Source: Neisseria perflava
GTDB lineage: Bacteria > Pseudomonadota > Gammaproteobacteria > Burkholderiales > Neisseriaceae
Length of the DNA: 64,000 nucleotides
NCBI RefSeq assembly: GCF_019334725.1
Contig: NZ_CP079818.1
Location: 1,736,001 to 1,800,000, forward strand
Direction: 5' to 3'
In this document: in pieces, positions 8,099 through 17,639 of the stretch
Numbering within the stretch: the first letter of the stretch is position 1
Layout: each line of letters opens with the position of its first letter
Notes under the pieces: model-generated
The model's database searches: none
What the model was told of the DNA's origin: nothing
Seen by the model: the letters and a program-made list of their open reading frames with translations, nothing else
Translations under genes and position numbers: made by a program

Positions 8099-9766
8099 AT
8101 GTATAAATCCCGCCTTCTTCCCCTGCCCGTATTGATTCTCTCCGCGCTGAACGCCTATGCGGCCAATACGCCGAATCCGCTTGATCAAATCGATAAAAAC
8201 GTACCCAACCAATTCAACAAAGACTTCCGCGACAACCTCGATCAGATTCATTCGGTCGAAATCCAAAAACGCGAGCAGTCGGCATGGGATTTACAGAAAA
8301 AACAAGATAACGACACGGTTGCACAAGAGGTGCCGTCTGAAAACAATACCGAATGCTTGGATTACACCGGTATCGAGCTTTCCGGCATTACCCTTATCGA
8401 TTCCCAAAAGATTGAAGCCAAGTTACCCAAATGCATCAATCAAAACAACATCAACCAACTGAACCGGGACATCGTTGCCGAGTATATCGCTCAAGGCTAT
8501 CCGCATACGCAAATCAAATTTGAAACCACGTCTGAACGCGTCCTGAAATTGGCAGTCATCGAAGGCAAAATCCGTGAGATTACCGGCGGCTCCCGTACAG
8601 TCAACGTCGATACCCTCTTCCCCGATCATCAAGGCAAACCTCTAAACATCCAATACCTCGACCAAGGTATTGAACAGGCAAACCATGTTGCCGGCAACAA
8701 CGTCAGCATCGATGTTTATCCGCATGATGACGGCACCGCCTCCATCCAACTCAACAACGATGCCCAAAAACATTGGGGCGGCAGCGTCACCATCGACAAT
8801 AAAGGCAGCAAACCCAATACCACGACACTTCGCGGCAGCCTGAATATCGGCAGCCCGTTGGGATTGAGCGACTCCCTTTATCTAAACGGCTATACCAATC
8901 TAAACAATCACGACAGCCATTACAGTCGCGGCGGCAGTATGTTCTACCAAGTACCTTATGGCGCATGGACATTCAGCACTTACGCCGCCGCGTCGCAATC
9001 GCAAAGCATCTTAACGCCCAGCGTAACGCGCTATGCCTACCGCTCCAAATCCAAAGCGGCAGGAATCAAAGCGGACCGCGTATTTTCACGCAGTCAAAAA
9101 CACATTACCTCCGCCTATGCCGGCATCGATTATGTGAAACAGACTGCAAAATTTGCCGACAGCAAACTGGAACTGCAAAGCCCGGAAATCTATTCGGCAC
9201 AAGTCGGCCTGTCGCATACAACCATCCTGCCAAACGGTATTTGGCTCAACAATATCGGCGTGGAACAAGGGTTTGCGAAAAATACCGAACATACGCCGTT
9301 CGACAAGCGCTATACCTCTGTATCCTTGCAAAGCAATTTGATTCAAAACCGCCCATTGGGTAAATGGATCGTGCGCAACCATCACCAAATCGATGCCCAA
9401 TATAGCCCTCATGATTTGTTTGCCACCAAAGAAATGGACGTCGTCGGTCATCAAAATGTACGCGGTTTCCGTTCAACTTCTTTGAGCGCAAACAGCGCAG
9501 TCCTGTTAAGCAATACCGTTTATTTCCGCCGCAATACGCCTCACGGCATCTATATCGAGCCTTATCTGGGTGCAGACATCGGCGTTGCCAAAAACAATAA
9601 CGAAGGTTCGCAACGCGCCATGGGTGTGGTTGCAGGTTTGAATTTGGGCAAGGCGGATAAATGGCAACTTTCTGCCGACTATGGCAAAGGTTTTGCGCGC
9701 ATGCCCAACCAATCAAACAGTGAAATACAGGATCATGTGACCGTTTCTTTGCGCATTCCATTTTAA
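8099..9766 (+). CDS. TpsB outer-membrane transporter of a two-partner secretion system
   Basis: A 555-residue TpsB/ShlB/FhaC-family protein. It has a signal peptide with likely cleavage after AYA near residue 21, a linker, a POTRA-type domain (about 85-165, including YIAQGYPHTQI and LAVIEGKI), and a 16-strand barrel region ending in the C-terminal Phe (VSLRIPF). The VRGF motif of the conserved L6 loop is at residues 454-457. It exports its TpsA partner, encoded just downstream, across the outer membrane. The gene order tpsB-tpsA is usual. A core DUS inside the linker (8332-8341) encodes PSEN. I see no strong ribosome site before the ATG. Which of the neisserial TPS families it belongs to cannot be settled here. 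Confidence 0.92.
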   Translation: MYKSRLLPLPVLILSALNAYAANTPNPLDQIDKNVPNQFNKDFRDNLDQIHSVEIQKREQSAWDLQKKQDNDTVAQEVPSENNTECLDYTGIELSGITLIDSQKIEAKLPKCINQNNINQLNRDIVAEYIAQGYPHTQIKFETTSERVLKLAVIEGKIREITGGSRTVNVDTLFPDHQGKPLNIQYLDQGIEQANHVAGNNVSIDVYPHDDGTASIQLNNDAQKHWGGSVTIDNKGSKPNTTTLRGSLNIGSPLGLSDSLYLNGYTNLNNHDSHYSRGGSMFYQVPYGAWTFSTYAAASQSQSILTPSVTRYAYRSKSKAAGIKADRVFSRSQKHITSAYAGIDYVKQTAKFADSKLELQSPEIYSAQVGLSHTTILPNGIWLNNIGVEQGFAKNTEHTPFDKRYTSVSLQSNLIQNRPLGKWIVRNHHQIDAQYSPHDLFATKEMDVVGHQNVRGFRSTSLSANSAVLLSNTVYFRRNTPHGIYIEPYLGADIGVAKNNNEGSQRAMGVVAGLNLGKADKWQLSADYGKGFARMPNQSNSEIQDHVTVSLRIPF

Positions 9767-9797
9767 AGTTATGTAAATATATATCCTTTTATCCAAT

Positions 9798-9862
9798 ATA
9801 TAAACCGCCCATCTTAACATTATTAATTTTTCATTAATATCAATAAGATGGGCGGTTTATAT
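9798..9862. repeat. Long perfect inverted repeat between tpsB and tpsA
   Basis: A 19-base arm at 9798-9816 (ATATAAACCGCCCATCTTA) is perfectly repeated in reverse at 9844-9862, with a 27-base AT-rich loop that itself holds the smaller inverted repeat TATTAAT/ATTAATA. It lies 31 bases after the tpsB stop. It could terminate or attenuate transcription between the two genes, but neither side ends in a proper T-run. Confidence 0.7.
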
Positions 9863-9952
9863 TTGCATTTGAAATAGTGCACACAAGGCCGTACTGGTGG
9901 TATTATTGTAAAAAATTTTATAACAATGTTAATACATTCAAAATTTCCTCAA

Positions 9953-9983
9953 CAGAAATCTCATACCCGATATGGGATTTCTG
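9953..9983 (+). promoter_or_regulatory. Hairpin in the leader of tpsA
   Basis: CAGAAATCTCAT (9953-9964) pairs with ATGGGATTTCTG (9972-9983), a 12-base stem with a single U-G wobble and a seven-base loop. It ends 37 bases before the tpsA ATG and shortly before the AAGGA ribosome site. A role in mRNA stability or translation is possible but unproven. Confidence 0.5.
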
Positions 9984-10020
9984 ATTCAATCTCCATCACG
10001 ATAAATAAGGATTAAAATCC

Positions 10021-13000
10021 ATGAAAATCGACACTTTATATCAGCCTAAGCTCTCAGCTTCTGGCAAAGTAACTGTCGCCGTGTGCTTTGCATTCCTGGG
10101 AAATGCAGCGGTAGCGGCCAATATCGAAGCCATCGGCCAAACTTCGGTACAGCAGCAACACAATGTTGACATCGTCAACATTGCCGCACCGACGGCCCAA
10201 GGTCTTTCTCACAACCAATATAACAAGTACAACGTTTCCCAACACGGCGCCGTTTTGAATAACGCCCTGTCTGCCGGTAAATCCCAACTGGCCGGGAACC
10301 TGTCTGCCAACAAAAACTTCCAAGGTCAGGCCGCATCTGTGATCTTGAACGAAGTGGTCAGCAAAAACCCTTCTCTGATCTTAGGTCAGCAAGAGATCTT
10401 CGGTATTGCCGCAGACTATGTTTTGGCAAACCCTAACGGCATTACCCACAACGGCGGCAGCATCCTGAATGCCAACCGCGCATCCTTGGTTGTCGGTACG
10501 CCAACTGTTTCAGACGGCGCGTTGAAATCTTTCAATATCAGCGACAATGGCAAACAACTGCAAGTAAACGGCAATTTGAGCGGCAACCGTGTGGTTGACC
10601 TGCTCGCGCCGCAAGTTGTAGTCGGCAAATCAGCCAACGTTAATGCCGCCGACGCCATCAATGTTTCTTCAGGCAAAAGCAACTTCGACTATAAAACCGC
10701 ACAAATCGAAGCATTGGACGCTGCTTCAAATGCGCCGGTGCTTGACGGTCATATCTTCGGCAGTATGCGTGCCGGCACCATCCGCATCCACGCGACCGAC
10801 AAACGCGCCAAACAAAACATTCAAAATGCCACCATTACCGGTACCCGCTATCTGAATATCGACAGCAAAGGCAACCTGAGCATCCAGTCTGCCAATCTGA
10901 CCGGCGCACAAATGGAATTGTTTGCCCGTGATACCGACATCAAAGGCACGGTTACCAGCCATTCCGCCAATAAATCTTCCAGCGGCAAAGAAGCACAAAA
11001 TGTTCAGCACTTCCGTTCGGACCGCAGCAAAACGGAAACCTTTACCGCCAGCAATATCAATGCATCCGAGTCATTGACTTTGAACAATAGCGGCAGCCTC
11101 AACCTGAGCGCGGCCAACATCAATGCTGGGGCACTGACTGCATCTGCCACAGGCAACATCAATTCTAACGCGGTAAAAACAACCAACCATACAGAATCCG
11201 ACCACACTCAAAGCAAAGGCCTTTGGTACAACAACAACCTGAGCTCCTCTACTGACGAAAGCCTGCATCAAACCAAAATCAATGCCGGTTCTGTCAATAT
11301 TGCCACCACCGGCAAAGTCCAACTGGACGCGACCGAACTGAACTCGGCTGCTGATGCACGCATTGCCGCCCAACAAGGCATCGTATTGAGCAGCAACAGC
11401 GAAACCGACAGCAGCTCGACTTATGTCAGCTTCAAAAATGAAACTGCTGCCCTGAAAACCGGTATCGCTACAAAATCTTCCAAAAACTCTACCGCCCATC
11501 AAACCAAAATCTCCGCAGCCGGTGATATCGGTTTGATTTCCGAAGGCGATTTGAGCACTTACGGAGCAAGCATTGCGGCAAACGGCAATGTCGTTACCGA
11601 TGTCAACAACATCAACTTGGGTACTCAAACCACCATCAACACCAACAGCCTCGACGACCAGAAAAAATACTGGGGCGGCCTGTTCGGTGGTGAAAGCCAA
11701 GTTCAAAACAACCGTACCGAAAACCTGCACGGCAGCAGCATTACTGCCAACTCAAACGTAGTCTTGGGTGCAAAAAACGGCGTTAACGTTTACGGCAGTA
11801 CCGTTGAAGGCCAAGCCGGTACATTCGTCAGCTCCAAAGCAGGCAATGTTGATATTAAAAACGCCACCAGCACCGATACTTCCGCACAAAGCGCGCGTAA
11901 AGGTACGATTTTCAATATCACGACCTCTAAAACCAGCAGCAACAGCAGCATTGAAAAAATAACCGGTTCTACCCTGGTTTCCAATGCCGACCTGACCGTT
12001 GTTTCAAACAAAGACATCAATGTGATCGGCTCTGCATTGTTTGCGGCACAAAAACTGCAACTGTCTTCCGCAGGCGATTTGACCATTGATGCTGCCAAAG
12101 CGGTAGAAAACAAACAGGTCAACGAGTATTCCATCAAAGGCTACTCTGGCACCGAAACCAATAAAGAAAACGGCAGCGTGACTGCCAAAGCCGGTATCAA
12201 ATTCACCGATACCCACACCGACACCCACTCTGTCGGCCTGAACGGCAGCATTTTGACCGGTAAAAACACCCAGTTGTCTTCCAACTCAAACGTTACCGTC
12301 AGCGGCAGCCAAATCAACGGCGAAGAATCCGTCAACATTTCTGCAGCCAATAACGTCAATATTGTTGCATCCAAAGGCAGCAACACTGTGACCGAATCCG
12401 GCCGCGTAACCGATTTGGGCGTATCTGCTACTGCATACGAAAAAAATAACGTTGCAGGCATCGGCGTATCTGTCGGCATTACCAGCACAAAAACAGATGC
12501 AACTACCGTAACGAATACATCTCATGTATCCAACATCAACACCGGCGGCAATACCACCATCACTGCAAACGGCAATATTAATCAAGAAGGTACCGTGATT
12601 AATGCAACCGGCAATGTGGTGGAAGCTGCCAAAAACGTTACCCATGCAGCAGCACACAGCGGTGCAAAATCCGATGTGAAACAAAACGGCGGCGGTTTAG
12701 TCGTTTCTGCCGGCATCAGCACCAACAAAGGCATCGGCGGTGAAATCACTGCACAAGGTCAAGGCAACTCTTCGACCCACAATGAATCCACTGCAACCGT
12801 AACCACCATCAACGCAGGCAATGCCATCGTTTTGGCAAATGACAAAGTGTCTGATGAAGGTACAAAATACGATGCTACCGGTGCGATCAACATTGATGCA
12901 GGTTCATACCACAACACTGCCGCCCACAACACCAGCAACAGCAGCAGCAAACAAGGCGGCGCTTCTTTGACTATCGGCGCATACACCAAAGACGGTTCAA

Positions 13001-13779
13001 ACGTTGATGTGAATGCCAACCTGAACGTCAACTACTCTGACGAAAACAAAAAAGAATCTACCGCCGTCAAAGGCGATATGAATGCTACTAATGTTGTCAT
13101 CAACGCCAAAGACTCTGCTGAAATTGCATCCAACATTACTGCCAACAACAACGTCAACATTACCGCAGGCAACGGCGTAACCTTCACCGAGTCAGCCAAT
13201 ACTGCCTCCAACCAAGGTACAGCCGTTAATGTCGGTATCGGCGCTGGTGCGACAATCAATGTTGAAACCGGTGTTGCTGTTCCTCACGTCAATGGCTCTG
13301 TCGGCGTCAACAAAACCGATAACGCTTCTTCTACCGCCACAGGCGCGAATGTAGCGGCCGGCAACGATATTAAAATCAATGCCAACAACGGTGACGTCAA
13401 CCTGCATGGTACCAACCTGGTATCCAACAACTCCGTTGAAGTAGAAGGCAAAAAAGTCAATACTTCCGGCGCAATCAGCAGCGTTAACGAAAAAAATCTG
13501 ACCGTCAATGTCAACGGCAGCTACGCTTCAGGCAAACCAAACGGCGGCATCAACGCCAAAGGTAAAAACGAAGCCAACGTAACCAATACGGCAAACACCA
13601 TCCAAAGCGACAATGTTGTTATTACTACCGGCTCTCCAACCGGTTTGAGCGTCAACAATACGACCATCAACGGTAATAATGTTGCGTACTACTATGACGA
13701 CAGTAAAGCTCCTGCGGCGAACCGTTATACCTACCGTCCTCGCCAACCAAGCTACGCCAGACGCCGTTTGCGCTACTAA
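10021..13779 (+). CDS. TpsA filamentous-haemagglutinin-like exoprotein
   Basis: A 1252-residue secreted beta-helix protein. It starts with an extended signal peptide (likely cleaved near AVA-32), then the haemagglutination-activity TPS domain, with ANPNGI at 136-141 where FHA proteins carry NPNG/NPNL. The rest is Ala/Asn/Ser/Thr/Gly-rich haemagglutinin repeats; HQTKI recurs in at least two modules. I saw no Cys after the signal peptide. It lacks DUF637, a VENN motif, a C-terminal toxin domain and a following immunity gene, so it looks like an adhesin rather than a contact-dependent inhibition toxin. The tail is unusual: a YYYDD patch and then an Arg/Tyr/Pro-rich end with ARRRLRY. AAGGA lies nine bases before the ATG. 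Confidence 0.9.
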   Translation: MKIDTLYQPKLSASGKVTVAVCFAFLGNAAVAANIEAIGQTSVQQQHNVDIVNIAAPTAQGLSHNQYNKYNVSQHGAVLNNALSAGKSQLAGNLSANKNFQGQAASVILNEVVSKNPSLILGQQEIFGIAADYVLANPNGITHNGGSILNANRASLVVGTPTVSDGALKSFNISDNGKQLQVNGNLSGNRVVDLLAPQVVVGKSANVNAADAINVSSGKSNFDYKTAQIEALDAASNAPVLDGHIFGSMRAGTIRIHATDKRAKQNIQNATITGTRYLNIDSKGNLSIQSANLTGAQMELFARDTDIKGTVTSHSANKSSSGKEAQNVQHFRSDRSKTETFTASNINASESLTLNNSGSLNLSAANINAGALTASATGNINSNAVKTTNHTESDHTQSKGLWYNNNLSSSTDESLHQTKINAGSVNIATTGKVQLDATELNSAADARIAAQQGIVLSSNSETDSSSTYVSFKNETAALKTGIATKSSKNSTAHQTKISAAGDIGLISEGDLSTYGASIAANGNVVTDVNNINLGTQTTINTNSLDDQKKYWGGLFGGESQVQNNRTENLHGSSITANSNVVLGAKNGVNVYGSTVEGQAGTFVSSKAGNVDIKNATSTDTSAQSARKGTIFNITTSKTSSNSSIEKITGSTLVSNADLTVVSNKDINVIGSALFAAQKLQLSSAGDLTIDAAKAVENKQVNEYSIKGYSGTETNKENGSVTAKAGIKFTDTHTDTHSVGLNGSILTGKNTQLSSNSNVTVSGSQINGEESVNISAANNVNIVASKGSNTVTESGRVTDLGVSATAYEKNNVAGIGVSVGITSTKTDATTVTNTSHVSNINTGGNTTITANGNINQEGTVINATGNVVEAAKNVTHAAAHSGAKSDVKQNGGGLVVSAGISTNKGIGGEITAQGQGNSSTHNESTATVTTINAGNAIVLANDKVSDEGTKYDATGAINIDAGSYHNTAAHNTSNSSSKQGGASLTIGAYTKDGSNVDVNANLNVNYSDENKKESTAVKGDMNATNVVINAKDSAEIASNITANNNVNITAGNGVTFTESANTASNQGTAVNVGIGAGATINVETGVAVPHVNGSVGVNKTDNASSTATGANVAAGNDIKINANNGDVNLHGTNLVSNNSVEVEGKKVNTSGAISSVNEKNLTVNVNGSYASGKPNGGINAKGKNEANVTNTANTIQSDNVVITTGSPTGLSVNNTTINGNNVAYYYDDSKAPAANRYTYRPRQPSYARRRLRY

Positions 13780-13815
13780 GATGCGCTATTGAAGCCATTT
13801 AATAGCCATTAAGAC

Positions 13816-13850
13816 ATGCCGTCTGAAAACAGAAAGTTTTCAGACGGCAT
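13816..13850. terminator. AT-type DUS inverted-pair terminator after tpsA
   Basis: Both arms are ATGCCGTCTGAA (13816-13827 and reverse 13839-13850), unlike the AG-type arms of nearly all other terminators here. A T-run follows on the plus strand. Confidence 0.9.
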
Positions 13851-13923
13851 TTTTATCATCAATGCAAAACAACACACTATCTCTGTTATGATAATGCCTC
13901 GCTAATATTATTCCGTTCCAACC

Positions 13924-16900
13924 ATGTCTTCCGCCCTTCCTTTTGACGCGCTCACACTTTCCATCGACGGCACCAACCTCATCGAAGCTTCCGCCGGTAC
14001 GGGTAAAACCTACGGCATTGCCGCGCTCTTTACCCGACTGATTGTTTTAGAAAAAAAAGACATCGAGAAAATTCTGGTCGTTACCTTTACCAAAGCGGCG
14101 ACGGCAGAACTGAAAACCCGTTTGCGCGCGCGTTTGGACGAAGTGTTGCAGGTTTTGAACGAAATTCAAACCTTGGGCGGCAAGCCGGAACATATTTCAG
14201 ACGGCCTGAACAAATATTACGAAAAAGAGAAAAAATCTCCTGATGACTTTCTCAATCGTTTGATTCCTTTGGCTTTAGGTGAGCAAGACGGACAAGAAAG
14301 TTGCCATCGCCTGATTCTCCGCCTCAAAGCCGCGCTGAGCCAGTTTGACAACGCATCGATTTACACCATCCACGGCTTCTGTCAGCGCGTCTTGCGCGAT
14401 TACGCGTTTTTGTGCGGCGCACCTTTGGATGTCGAGCTGTCGGACGACTCGCGTGAGAGGCTGCTGATTCCTGCGCAAGACTTTTGGCGGCAGAAAGTGG
14501 CAACCAATGCCACATTGGCACAATTGGTTTTTGACCGAAAATGCACGCCTGAAGAAATGCTTGCCGAAATCAAAAGCTACACCGGACGCCCCTATCTGAA
14601 ATTCAGACGGCCTGAAGGCAATTTGAAAGAAGCTCAAGCCAACCTTCAAGAAACATGGCAAAAAGTTTGCGATCAGTTGGAAGACTTGGAAAAAGCATTT
14701 TGGGCAATCTTTCCCAAACTTAACGGCCAGACCTACAAAAGAAATACCTTTGAAAATGTTTTTACCGATTTAAAAACAAACGCCGAATCCAACCGTCTGC
14801 CCCGCCTGAGCAAACAAACGCTAGGAAAATTAAGCCTCTTCAGTATCGATACACTCAACAGCAAACTGAAAAAAGAATATAAAGCCGATGCTGATACGCC
14901 GGAAATTATTCAGCTGCAAGTCTTAGCCAATCTGGGCCGTGATTTGCAGGCAATGAAAAGCGCGGAAGAAGCAGTCTTCATCTGCCTGCAACTCGACCTA
15001 CTTTCCTACATCAACCAATCCATTGCCGAACAAAAAAAATCACGCCGCGAGCGCGTGTTTGATGATTTGCTGCTGGATGTCCATCAGGCATTGACCACCA
15101 ATGAACACGGCAACGCATTGGCAAAAGCGGCGGCGGCAAACTGGGAAATCGCGCTGATTGACGAATTCCAAGATACCGACCCGTTGCAGTACGAAATTTT
15201 CCGCCAAATCTTTATCGAACAAGGCTGCCCGCTGTTTCTCGTTGGCGACCCCAAGCAGGCGATTTACAGCTTTCGCGGTGCGGACATTTATGCCTATCTG
15301 CAAGCCGCGCAAGATGCGGACAGGCATTACACCCTCGCCGTCAACTACCGCAGCCATGCCAAGCTGATCAACGGCATCAGCGCTTTGTTCAAACAAAAAA
15401 AACACCCCTTTGTATTGGAAAACATCGATTACAGCGAGGTCTCCGCCAGCCGCGCCGAAAGCCGGCTGTCGCCACACTGCCCTGCTATCCAAGTGCGCTG
15501 GATCAATACGGACGACCAAACCGGCAAAGAGATTTTGCGCAGCCGAGCCGCCGAATATTGCGCCGATGAAATTGCCTTTGCGCTCAATGAAGCGGCCGAA
15601 GGCCGTCTGAATTTCAAAGGTCGCGCATTGGAATCCGGCGATATTGCCGTTTTGGTCCGTACCAACAACGAAGCGGCGATGATTGCCGGAAAACTGAAAC
15701 AGCGCCGTATCCAAAGCGTGTTGCTGTCACGCCAGTCCGTTTTCGATTCTGCCGAGGCCGACTCGCTGTCCGCGCTGATCGGCTTTTGGCTCAACCCAAG
15801 GCAAACCGACTGGCTGCGCTTTGTCTTGACCGGCGTTTTGTTCGGCTATACCGCCAAAGAGATTTACGAACTCAACCACAACGAACATCAGCTGCTGAAA
15901 TGGCTGGAGTCGTCTGCCGAGGCCATGGAAAAATGGCGGAAAGGTGGCATTTTTGCCGCCGTGCAGCAGTTTGCCGTCCTACATGATATTGAAACACGCC
16001 TGCTCAAAGGCGGCAACGAGCGCAGCCTGACCAATTACTACCAAATTTTGGAGCTGTTGGCCGAAGAAGACAGCCAAAGCCGCAACCCTGCCGCCCTGCA
16101 TAAATGGTTAAACGAGCAAATCAGCCGTGCGCGCAGCGGCCATTTCCCGTCAGACGCGCAAACCATCCGTCTTGAAAGCGACGAAAAACTGGTCAAAATC
16201 GTTACCATGCACGCGTCAAAAGGTTTGCAATATCCTTTGGTTTACTGCCCCTTCGCGTGGGATACCAAAGACAATTCCAAAGAAAACTGGAAAATCCTGC
16301 ATACCGAAAACCACGAAACCGAGCTGCTGGCCAAATCGCAAACCTCGGAAGCAGAACTCAGCCACCTTGCCGACGAAAAGACGGCAGAAGATTTACGCCT
16401 GCTTTATGTCGCCCTTACCCGCGCCGAAGAACAGCTCAACATCTACGCCGCCGCCAACAAAAACTGTACGCCCAACAATCCTTTTGCCTATCTGCTCGAA
16501 GGTTTGCCGGATGCCGGCCGCGAAAGCGTCAGCCAAAGCTATAAAAGCGCGACAGACGTTGTAGAAATGCTTAAAACCAACTGGCAACGCTTTATCAAAA
16601 ACGCGCCGGAAAATACAGAGTTTACATTCACGGAAGAAGCCCCGCTGGAAACCGTCTATCAATACAGCCGACAGCAAGACCAAGCTTTTAGCGCACATGG
16701 CATCAAACGCCGCGATTTTGACTTTATCCGCCACACCAGCTTTACCGGTTTGAGCAGGCACACCAAGTCAACCGACGAACAACACGAACCTTTGCAACCT
16801 GCCATCGACCCGGCAGAAAGCGCAGACCGTGCCATGCCGTCTGAAAACCTGCCGTCCTCGCTTTCAGACGGCCTCGATATCCATCATTTCCCCCGCGGCA

Positions 16901-17580
16901 CCAATGCCGGCGTATGTTTGCATGAAATGTTGGAAAAACTCGACTTCGCCGCCTCTGCCGAGAGCCAATCCGAAATGATTGCCGAAGTTTTACAACGCCA
17001 CAGCTTTGAAGACAAATGGCTGCCGACGGTAAGCGCCATGCTCGACATCTGCCGCCTGACGCCTTTAATCGGTGAGAGCCTGTCGCAGATTCCACCGACC
17101 CGACGCCTGCCCGAAATGGGGTTCACCCTGTACATGGACGATTTCAAACTGGACGACTTGCGCCGTTGGTTTGCCTCAAGCGAAGCAAACCTGCCACCCG
17201 AATGCGTCCAAGCCGCGCAACTGCTTGATTTCCATGATTTGCAAGGCTATTTGAACGGCTTCATCGATATGGTTTGCCAAGATTCAGACGGCAATGTCGT
17301 TTTAATCGACTACAAATCCAACCATTTGGGCAACGATGCAAGCGCCTACACGCAACAGGCGATGAACGAAGCCGTGGCGCATCATCACTACTACCTGCAA
17401 GCCCTGATCTACGCCGTTGCCATTGCGCGCTACTATGCCCTGCGTGGCAAGCCGTTGCCCAAAATCGCCATCCGCTACCTCTTCCTGCGCGGTATGGACG
17501 GCTCGGAACGAGGCATTTGGAAATGGGACATCAATACCGCCCTACTTTCCACTTTTGTTGAACGAAAAACAAATTCTTGA
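13924..17580 (+). CDS. recB: Exodeoxyribonuclease V subunit beta (RecB)
   Basis: A 1218-residue helicase-nuclease. The UvrD-type helicase opens with Walker A ASAGTGKT (Lys28), has a DEFQDTDPLQ Walker B region near 417, GDPKQAIYSFRGAD near 440, and a C-terminal helicase motif VALTRAEEQL. The RecB nuclease domain has LIDYKSNHLG, with Asp1129 and Lys1131 of its active site. With RecC and RecD (not in this window) it processes double-strand breaks for RecA. The start ATG gives the normal N-terminus. The gene carries at least six DUS or DUS cores, two of them as an inverted pair (16834-16845, 16863-16874) in the linker between helicase and nuclease. Confidence 0.96.
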   Translation: MSSALPFDALTLSIDGTNLIEASAGTGKTYGIAALFTRLIVLEKKDIEKILVVTFTKAATAELKTRLRARLDEVLQVLNEIQTLGGKPEHISDGLNKYYEKEKKSPDDFLNRLIPLALGEQDGQESCHRLILRLKAALSQFDNASIYTIHGFCQRVLRDYAFLCGAPLDVELSDDSRERLLIPAQDFWRQKVATNATLAQLVFDRKCTPEEMLAEIKSYTGRPYLKFRRPEGNLKEAQANLQETWQKVCDQLEDLEKAFWAIFPKLNGQTYKRNTFENVFTDLKTNAESNRLPRLSKQTLGKLSLFSIDTLNSKLKKEYKADADTPEIIQLQVLANLGRDLQAMKSAEEAVFICLQLDLLSYINQSIAEQKKSRRERVFDDLLLDVHQALTTNEHGNALAKAAAANWEIALIDEFQDTDPLQYEIFRQIFIEQGCPLFLVGDPKQAIYSFRGADIYAYLQAAQDADRHYTLAVNYRSHAKLINGISALFKQKKHPFVLENIDYSEVSASRAESRLSPHCPAIQVRWINTDDQTGKEILRSRAAEYCADEIAFALNEAAEGRLNFKGRALESGDIAVLVRTNNEAAMIAGKLKQRRIQSVLLSRQSVFDSAEADSLSALIGFWLNPRQTDWLRFVLTGVLFGYTAKEIYELNHNEHQLLKWLESSAEAMEKWRKGGIFAAVQQFAVLHDIETRLLKGGNERSLTNYYQILELLAEEDSQSRNPAALHKWLNEQISRARSGHFPSDAQTIRLESDEKLVKIVTMHASKGLQYPLVYCPFAWDTKDNSKENWKILHTENHETELLAKSQTSEAELSHLADEKTAEDLRLLYVALTRAEEQLNIYAAANKNCTPNNPFAYLLEGLPDAGRESVSQSYKSATDVVEMLKTNWQRFIKNAPENTEFTFTEEAPLETVYQYSRQQDQAFSAHGIKRRDFDFIRHTSFTGLSRHTKSTDEQHEPLQPAIDPAESADRAMPSENLPSSLSDGLDIHHFPRGTNAGVCLHEMLEKLDFAASAESQSEMIAEVLQRHSFEDKWLPTVSAMLDICRLTPLIGESLSQIPPTRRLPEMGFTLYMDDFKLDDLRRWFASSEANLPPECVQAAQLLDFHDLQGYLNGFIDMVCQDSDGNVVLIDYKSNHLGNDASAYTQQAMNEAVAHHHYYLQALIYAVAIARYYALRGKPLPKIAIRYLFLRGMDGSERGIWKWDINTALLSTFVERKTNS

Positions 17581-17606
17581 TAAATCATTTTGTTAAATCG
17601 TCAAAA

Positions 17607-17635
17607 AGGCCGTCTGAAACATTTTCAGACGGCCT
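17607..17635. terminator. DUS-pair terminator between recB and cysH
   Basis: AG-DUS at 17607-17618 and its reverse at 17624-17635 form a stem with a five-base loop between converging genes; A- and T-runs flank it. Confidence 0.9.
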
Positions 17636-17639
17636 TTGA

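Noticed and set aside
10021..13779. TpsA as a contact-dependent inhibition toxin
   Set aside because: No VENN or DUF637 pretoxin region, no C-terminal nuclease-like domain, and recB rather than a small immunity gene follows.
14050..15402. A8 tracts in recB (near 14051 and 15395) as phase-variation switches
   Set aside because: Both are in frame as Lys codons in a core repair gene, and eight A is short for a slipped-strand switch. No ON/OFF logic is visible.
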